DNA from: Acidobacteriota bacterium
GTDB taxonomy: Bacteria > Acidobacteriota > Terriglobia > Terriglobales > Acidobacteriaceae
Reading direction: 5' to 3'
NCBI GenBank assembly: GCA_021810735.1
Contig: JAJZIF010000063.1
Coordinates: 3,464 to 12,262 of the forward strand
DNA: 8,799 nt
Part shown: one piece after another, positions 5,150-8,799 of the stretch
Position numbering within the stretch: position 1 is the first letter of the stretch
How the letters are laid out: each line of letters opens with the position of its first letter
Made by a program: the position numbers and the translations under genes
Notes under the pieces: generated by a model
Seen by the model: the letters and a program-made list of their open reading frames with translations, nothing else
Told to the model about the DNA's origin: nothing
The model's database searches: none

Positions 5150-6913
5150 ATGGAATGTATTAAGTTGCGTACGAAGGGTTGCTGGATTGCAGCCATATGC
5201 GTACTCGGGCTGGGTACGACGCTCTTGGCGCAGCAGGCATCGAGTTCGTCTAGCTCGCCCAAAACCAGTACGACGGCGAATTCGCTCACCACCGTCAACC
5301 CATCTAAGATCGATATTTTTCTTGGTTACTCTTATTTGTCGCCCCATGCGAATGTCAATGGTCAGCCCTATTCTTCGGTGAACGAGGGAGCCATCGGAAG
5401 TGGCGCGTACTTCTTCAATAAGTATTTAGGCCTGGAAGGCAGTCTTGCCTCCCATCCAGACGGCAACGGCGACGGATTTACCACCATCAACGGCGGCCCG
5501 ATTGCGCGCTTACCGTTGAGCGGCGTTGGTTCGATAATGCCTTTCATCCACGCATTGGTTGGCACGACCCGCATCGGCGGCCCGAATTCGAATATCACTG
5601 AAGCGAACGGCGTAACTTCAATCCACATGGTAGATCCCTATCGCTGGGGAACAGCCTTGACAGTCGGCGGCGGTATGGATATGCCGATCCCCGTTTTGCA
5701 GAATCGTCTCTCCTGGCGCGTCTTTCAGGCGGATTATCAGTACATGCACGCCTCTTTCGGCCCCGCCGCGACACTGCCACCCGACGGCTCCACGAATATC
5801 CTCGGTGGTCGCGCCAACATCAACGCGGTTCAGTTAAGCACTGGCCTTGTGTTCCATATGGGCAGCATCATTCCGCCTCCACCGGTTGCCTACACCTGCT
5901 CCGTCAGTCCGTCGGAAGTATATCCGGGCGATCAAATTACCGTTACCGGCAATGCGCAGAACCTGAATCCGAAGAAGACCGCAACTTATAATTGGACCAC
6001 AACCGGCGGCAAGATCAGCGGTACTTCCTCCACGGGAACCGTCGATACTGCCAATCTCAATCCCGGTACCTACACGGTTGCCGGTCATGTGACTGAAGGC
6101 GAGAAGGCCGGTCAATCGGCGGACTGCAACGCCACTTTCACGGTCAAGCAGTTCGAACCGCCTACCATCGCCTGCACGGCCAATCCTACGTCGGTCAATC
6201 CGGGCGATTCCGCCACGATTACCTGCCAAGGCACAAGCCCGCAGAATCGTCCTCTCACCTACAGCTATAGCGCTTCGTCGGGTCAAATCAGCGGCTCCAC
6301 CAACACCGCCACGCTGAATACGACCGGTGCCGCCCCTGGGGTGATCACAGTGACCGGCAATGTTGCGGACGATAAGGGTCAAACCGCTTCCTCAACCACC
6401 GACGTGACGGTCAATGCGCCTCCGCCTCCGCCGCCTGCACCGAAGACCGAGACGTTGTGCTCGATCAACTTCGGCCGCGACAAGCGTCGGCCGGTCCGTG
6501 TCGACAACGAAGCGAAAGCCTGCCTGGATGATGTCGCTTTGAATCTCCAACGCAGCGCCGACGCCAAGGCAGTTCTTGTCGGCAGCAGCGCTCCCAACGA
6601 GCGCCACGGCGATCGTCAGGCAGCGGAACGCGCCGTCAACACCAAGGCATACTTGGTCAACGAGAAGGGGATCGATCCTTCACGCATCGATGTCCGCACA
6701 GGAACCGCGGGATCGGACACCGTTCAGAACTATCTGGTTCCGTCGGGCGCCAACTTCGACAACGATGTACCGGGCACAACTGCCGTGGATACATCCGCCG
6801 TCAAGGCGTCGAGGAATGCGTACGGGCACGGTCGCGCAACAACGACACCGCACCATCGCCATCACCGTAAGGCGAAGAGTGCGACAACCAGCGCGGCTCC
6901 CTCCAATCAATAA
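5150..6913 (+). CDS. Secreted outer-membrane beta-barrel, Ig-like repeats and OmpA-like C-terminal domain
   Basis: This 587-residue envelope protein probably links the outer membrane to peptidoglycan. A signal peptide (about 1-27, cut after LLA) is followed by a Ser/Thr-rich linker. Residues about 50-243 resemble an OmpA-type beta-barrel (KIDIFLGYSYLSP to LSTGLVFHMG). Two tandem Ig/PKD-like repeats follow: about 248-333 (YTCSVSPSEVYPGDQITVTG) and 337-422 (IACTANPTSVNPGDSATITC). A proline hinge (424-431) leads to a divergent OmpA C-terminal domain (about 433-545) with INFGRDK, QAAERA and LVNEKGIDPSRIDVRTG. The Asp that binds diaminopimelate in E. coli OmpA is not evident (GSSAPNE where G-x-T-D is expected), though the RA arginine is kept. 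The tail is His/Arg-rich. ATG 5150 is chosen because GGAGG (5137-5141) lies 8 nt upstream; a GTG at 5135 is less likely. The exact role is unknown. Confidence 0.82.
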   Translation: MECIKLRTKGCWIAAICVLGLGTTLLAQQASSSSSSPKTSTTANSLTTVNPSKIDIFLGYSYLSPHANVNGQPYSSVNEGAIGSGAYFFNKYLGLEGSLASHPDGNGDGFTTINGGPIARLPLSGVGSIMPFIHALVGTTRIGGPNSNITEANGVTSIHMVDPYRWGTALTVGGGMDMPIPVLQNRLSWRVFQADYQYMHASFGPAATLPPDGSTNILGGRANINAVQLSTGLVFHMGSIIPPPPVAYTCSVSPSEVYPGDQITVTGNAQNLNPKKTATYNWTTTGGKISGTSSTGTVDTANLNPGTYTVAGHVTEGEKAGQSADCNATFTVKQFEPPTIACTANPTSVNPGDSATITCQGTSPQNRPLTYSYSASSGQISGSTNTATLNTTGAAPGVITVTGNVADDKGQTASSTTDVTVNAPPPPPPAPKTETLCSINFGRDKRRPVRVDNEAKACLDDVALNLQRSADAKAVLVGSSAPNERHGDRQAAERAVNTKAYLVNEKGIDPSRIDVRTGTAGSDTVQNYLVPSGANFDNDVPGTTAVDTSAVKASRNAYGHGRATTTPHHRHHRKAKSATTSAAPSNQ

Positions 6914-6932
6914 GGACTGACGGAGGAGTCGA

Positions 6933-7028
6933 ATGAAATGGGGCCGGCCAGCTACACTGGCTGGCCCCATTTCCTTGCTCAACTCAATCAAGGACTTTTG
7001 CGCGCTGTACCCGATCGATCATGGCTGA
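6933..7028 (+). CDS. Possible 31-residue small ORF spanning a hairpin
   Basis: GGAGGAG (6922-6928) lies 4 nt before an ATG at 6933, and the frame runs 31 codons to TGA 7026-7028 (start MKWGRPATLAGPISLLNS). The Shine-Dalgarno match is as strong as those of the real genes here. However, codons 2-13 coincide with the 16-bp hairpin at 6936-6972, which more simply explains the region as a terminator. No homologue is recognised. Translation is uncertain and may be coincidental. Confidence 0.2.
   Translation: MKWGRPATLAGPISLLNSIKDFCALYPIDHG
6936..6972 (+). terminator. Strong hairpin after the barrel/OmpA gene
   Basis: AAATGGGGCCGGCCAG (6936-6951) pairs with CTGGCTGGCCCCATTT (6957-6972) over 16 positions, with one G-U wobble and a 5-nt loop. 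It starts 22 bp after the stop codon and separates the OmpA-like gene from the propeller gene. The A-flank and T-flank give a partial U tail (TTTCCTT), so termination is likely but may be incomplete. Confidence 0.65.
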
Positions 7029-7081
7029 CCATCCATTCCCGGCCGGGTGCCCATCTCACTTGAATGGTGACCAAATCCCCT

Positions 7082-8799
7082 ATGAGTCTTTTGCGACAAA
7101 CCTCCTCTTTGATTCGGATAACCATCCTCAGCTTCATGGCCGTCTCCGGCGTTTCAACATGCGGCTTTGCCCAGGCGTGGAATTCGGTGGGCCCGTATGG
7201 CGGAGATGCGCGTAGCTTCGCCTATAGTCCGTCAGCCCCCTCGCACATCCTTCTCGGGACGACGAGCAGTTGGATCTACGAAACGGACAATGCTCAGCAA
7301 TGGACCCGCTTGAGCAAAATCTCCGCATCCGATTCGCTGGTCGTGGACAATATCGTTTTCGATACATCGAATCCCAGGCGCATCCTGGTAGGCGCCTGGA
7401 AATTGGATCAGCCCACCGGCGGTGTCTTTGTCAGCGACGACGAAGGGCATCACTGGAAGCCCGTGCCGGACATGGCGAACCAGTCGGTCCGCGCATTGGC
7501 CCAGGCCCAGTCCGATCCCAAAGTATGGGTGGCCGGTACGCTTGCCGGCATCTATCGTAGCCAGGATGGCGGCGTCCATTGGAGTTTGATCAGCCCCATG
7601 GGCAGCGCCGAAATTCATGAAGTGGAGTCCATCGCCATTGATCCCGTGCACCCGGAAATTATCTACGCCGGCACCTGGCATTTGCCTTGGAAAACGGTGG
7701 ATGGCGGTCGTACATGGCAGAGCATCAAGCAGGGTTTGATCGTCGATTCCGATGTGTTCTCGATCATCATCGATCCCAAAGCGCCCGACACCGTCTACAC
7801 CAGCGCTTGCTCGGGAATCTATAAGAGCACCAACGCGGGCGCGGACTTCCACAAGATTCAGGGCATTCCCACCACGGCCCGCCGTACCCGCGTCTTGATG
7901 CAGGATCCGAACAATTCCAACATCGTATATGCCGGCACCACCGAAGGTCTCTATCGGACCGTCGACGCTGGCAGCACATGGAAGCTGATGACTCCGGATG
8001 ACATCATCATCAACGATATCTACGTCGACCCCAAGAACTCGCAGCATATCTTGATGGCAACCGACCGCAGCGGTGTCCTCGAAAGTGGCGATGGCTCAGT
8101 CAGTTTTCATGACTTCAATCAAGGATTTTCCGAGCGCCAGGTTTCTTCCATGGTGGTCGATCCCAGCAATCCGAATACGATCTATGTCGGTGTATTGAAC
8201 GACAAACGATTTGGCGGCGTGTTTGTTTCCAAGCATGCGGGAGAAACCTGGGCCCAGATCGACACTGGCCTCGAGAATGACGATGTGTACGCACTCGCCA
8301 TGTCGCCGGAAGGCGATCTGCTGGCGGGAACGAATCGCGGAATTTTCCGCTGGAACGCCGGAAAATGGGACAACGTCGGCCACCGTCTCAAGGCGGTCAC
8401 CCGCAAAGTGACTCATGTCCACGGAAGGCGCCGCTCCGTTTCCACCGAAACCGCCTATGTGCCCGACGGCGAGATTGAAGACAGCGTCTATGGCATCGCG
8501 TTCGCCGCTGGAGAGTGGTACGCTGCCACCGCGAACGGTGTCTACCATAGCGAGGATGGTGGTTTCGTCTGGCGGCCCAGCCCCTCCTCGTCGACCTACA
8601 ACCCCATGCCGTTTTGGGATATCGCCGCGCATGACAACACCGTGCTGGTCAGCGGAACCTCTGCGCTATACCTCTCGCTCGACCAGGCTGGGTCCTGGCA
8701 TTCCATCCAGTTGCCTGCGGGCTGGCGCCGGATACGCTATGTTGCCATCGATGGCACGGGTCGTCTCTGGCTCGGCGGTCGCCAGGGTGTTGCCTACAG
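7082..8799 (+). CDS. Secreted BNR/Asp-box beta-propeller protein (3' end outside window)
   Basis: At least 572 residues are visible and the frame is open at the window end. A signal peptide (about 1-32, ending GFAQA) begins the protein, so it is exported. The rest is a chain of propeller repeats with Asp-box (S-x-D-x-G-x-x-W) motifs at about residues 118 (SDDEGHHW), 160 (SQDGGVHW), 205 (TVDGGRTW), 249 (STNAGADF), 293 (TVDAGSTW), 335 (SGDGSVSF), 383 (SKHAGETW), 490 (SEDGGFVW) and 532 (SLDQAGSW). Each is usually preceded by a DPxNPxxIYxGT-like strand. Spacing of about 45 residues fits the sortilin/YCF48/BNR superfamily. No sialidase FRIP motif is visible, so enzymatic activity is not claimed. 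ATG 7082 has a weak GGTGA (7066-7070); ATG 7064 in the same frame is an alternative. A domain beyond the window may decide its function. Confidence 0.82.
   Translation, partial: MSLLRQTSSLIRITILSFMAVSGVSTCGFAQAWNSVGPYGGDARSFAYSPSAPSHILLGTTSSWIYETDNAQQWTRLSKISASDSLVVDNIVFDTSNPRRILVGAWKLDQPTGGVFVSDDEGHHWKPVPDMANQSVRALAQAQSDPKVWVAGTLAGIYRSQDGGVHWSLISPMGSAEIHEVESIAIDPVHPEIIYAGTWHLPWKTVDGGRTWQSIKQGLIVDSDVFSIIIDPKAPDTVYTSACSGIYKSTNAGADFHKIQGIPTTARRTRVLMQDPNNSNIVYAGTTEGLYRTVDAGSTWKLMTPDDIIINDIYVDPKNSQHILMATDRSGVLESGDGSVSFHDFNQGFSERQVSSMVVDPSNPNTIYVGVLNDKRFGGVFVSKHAGETWAQIDTGLENDDVYALAMSPEGDLLAGTNRGIFRWNAGKWDNVGHRLKAVTRKVTHVHGRRRSVSTETAYVPDGEIEDSVYGIAFAAGEWYAATANGVYHSEDGGFVWRPSPSSSTYNPMPFWDIAAHDNTVLVSGTSALYLSLDQAGSWHSIQLPAGWRRIRYVAIDGTGRLWLGGRQGVAY

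Noticed and set aside
7021..7215. Plus-strand 64-residue frame overlapping the propeller start
   Set aside because: It overlaps the signal-peptide coding region of the propeller gene in another frame and lacks a ribosome-binding site.
7232..8047. Minus-strand 271-residue frame opposite the propeller gene
   Set aside because: The plus strand has a signal peptide and repeated Asp-box motifs in this stretch; the minus frame has no recognisable motif.

Overview
The window looks like a chromosomal segment of a free-living, moderately GC-rich Gram-negative bacterium, most likely an acidobacterium (Acidobacteriota). That placement is inference. It rests on an outer-membrane barrel fused to Ig-like and OmpA-type domains, a secreted Asp-box propeller protein, a NuoB typical of bacterial complex I, and short dispersed repeats with a CTGAGCGAAGTCGAAGGG-type core that I know from acidobacterial and other environmental genomes. 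No rRNA, tRNA or CRISPR array was seen.

Layout. Bases 1-401 hold the end of a RelE/HigB (Gp49-like) toxin gene and its complete XRE-type antitoxin, in toxin-first order. Bases 402-1600 carry no intact gene. This stretch contains a decayed fragment of an IS630-type transposase on the minus strand (738-1150) and a roughly 200-bp element bounded by imperfect 16-bp inverted repeats (1336-1538) that holds two dispersed-repeat motifs. It reads as a graveyard of mobile DNA. Bases 1601-3754 (minus) encode a full-length EF-G-like translational GTPase with an unusual G4 motif. A gap of about 510 bp with inverted repeats separates it from a divergently transcribed, apparently orphan nuoB (4278-4856). 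After an AT-richer spacer comes a large secreted/outer-membrane protein (5150-6913), followed by a 16-bp hairpin (6936-6972). The last gene, a secreted BNR/Asp-box beta-propeller protein, starts near 7082 and runs off the window end.

How the genes relate. The toxin and antitoxin form one functional pair. The EF-G-like and nuoB genes are divergent and need not be functionally linked. The two envelope proteins are neighbours on the same strand but are separated by a strong hairpin, so co-transcription is not assured. I found no convincing new multi-gene system. The observations most worth checking are the IR-bounded repeat element, the possible alternative RNA pairings upstream of the EF-G-like gene, its NGMD motif in place of NKMD, and the solitary nuoB.
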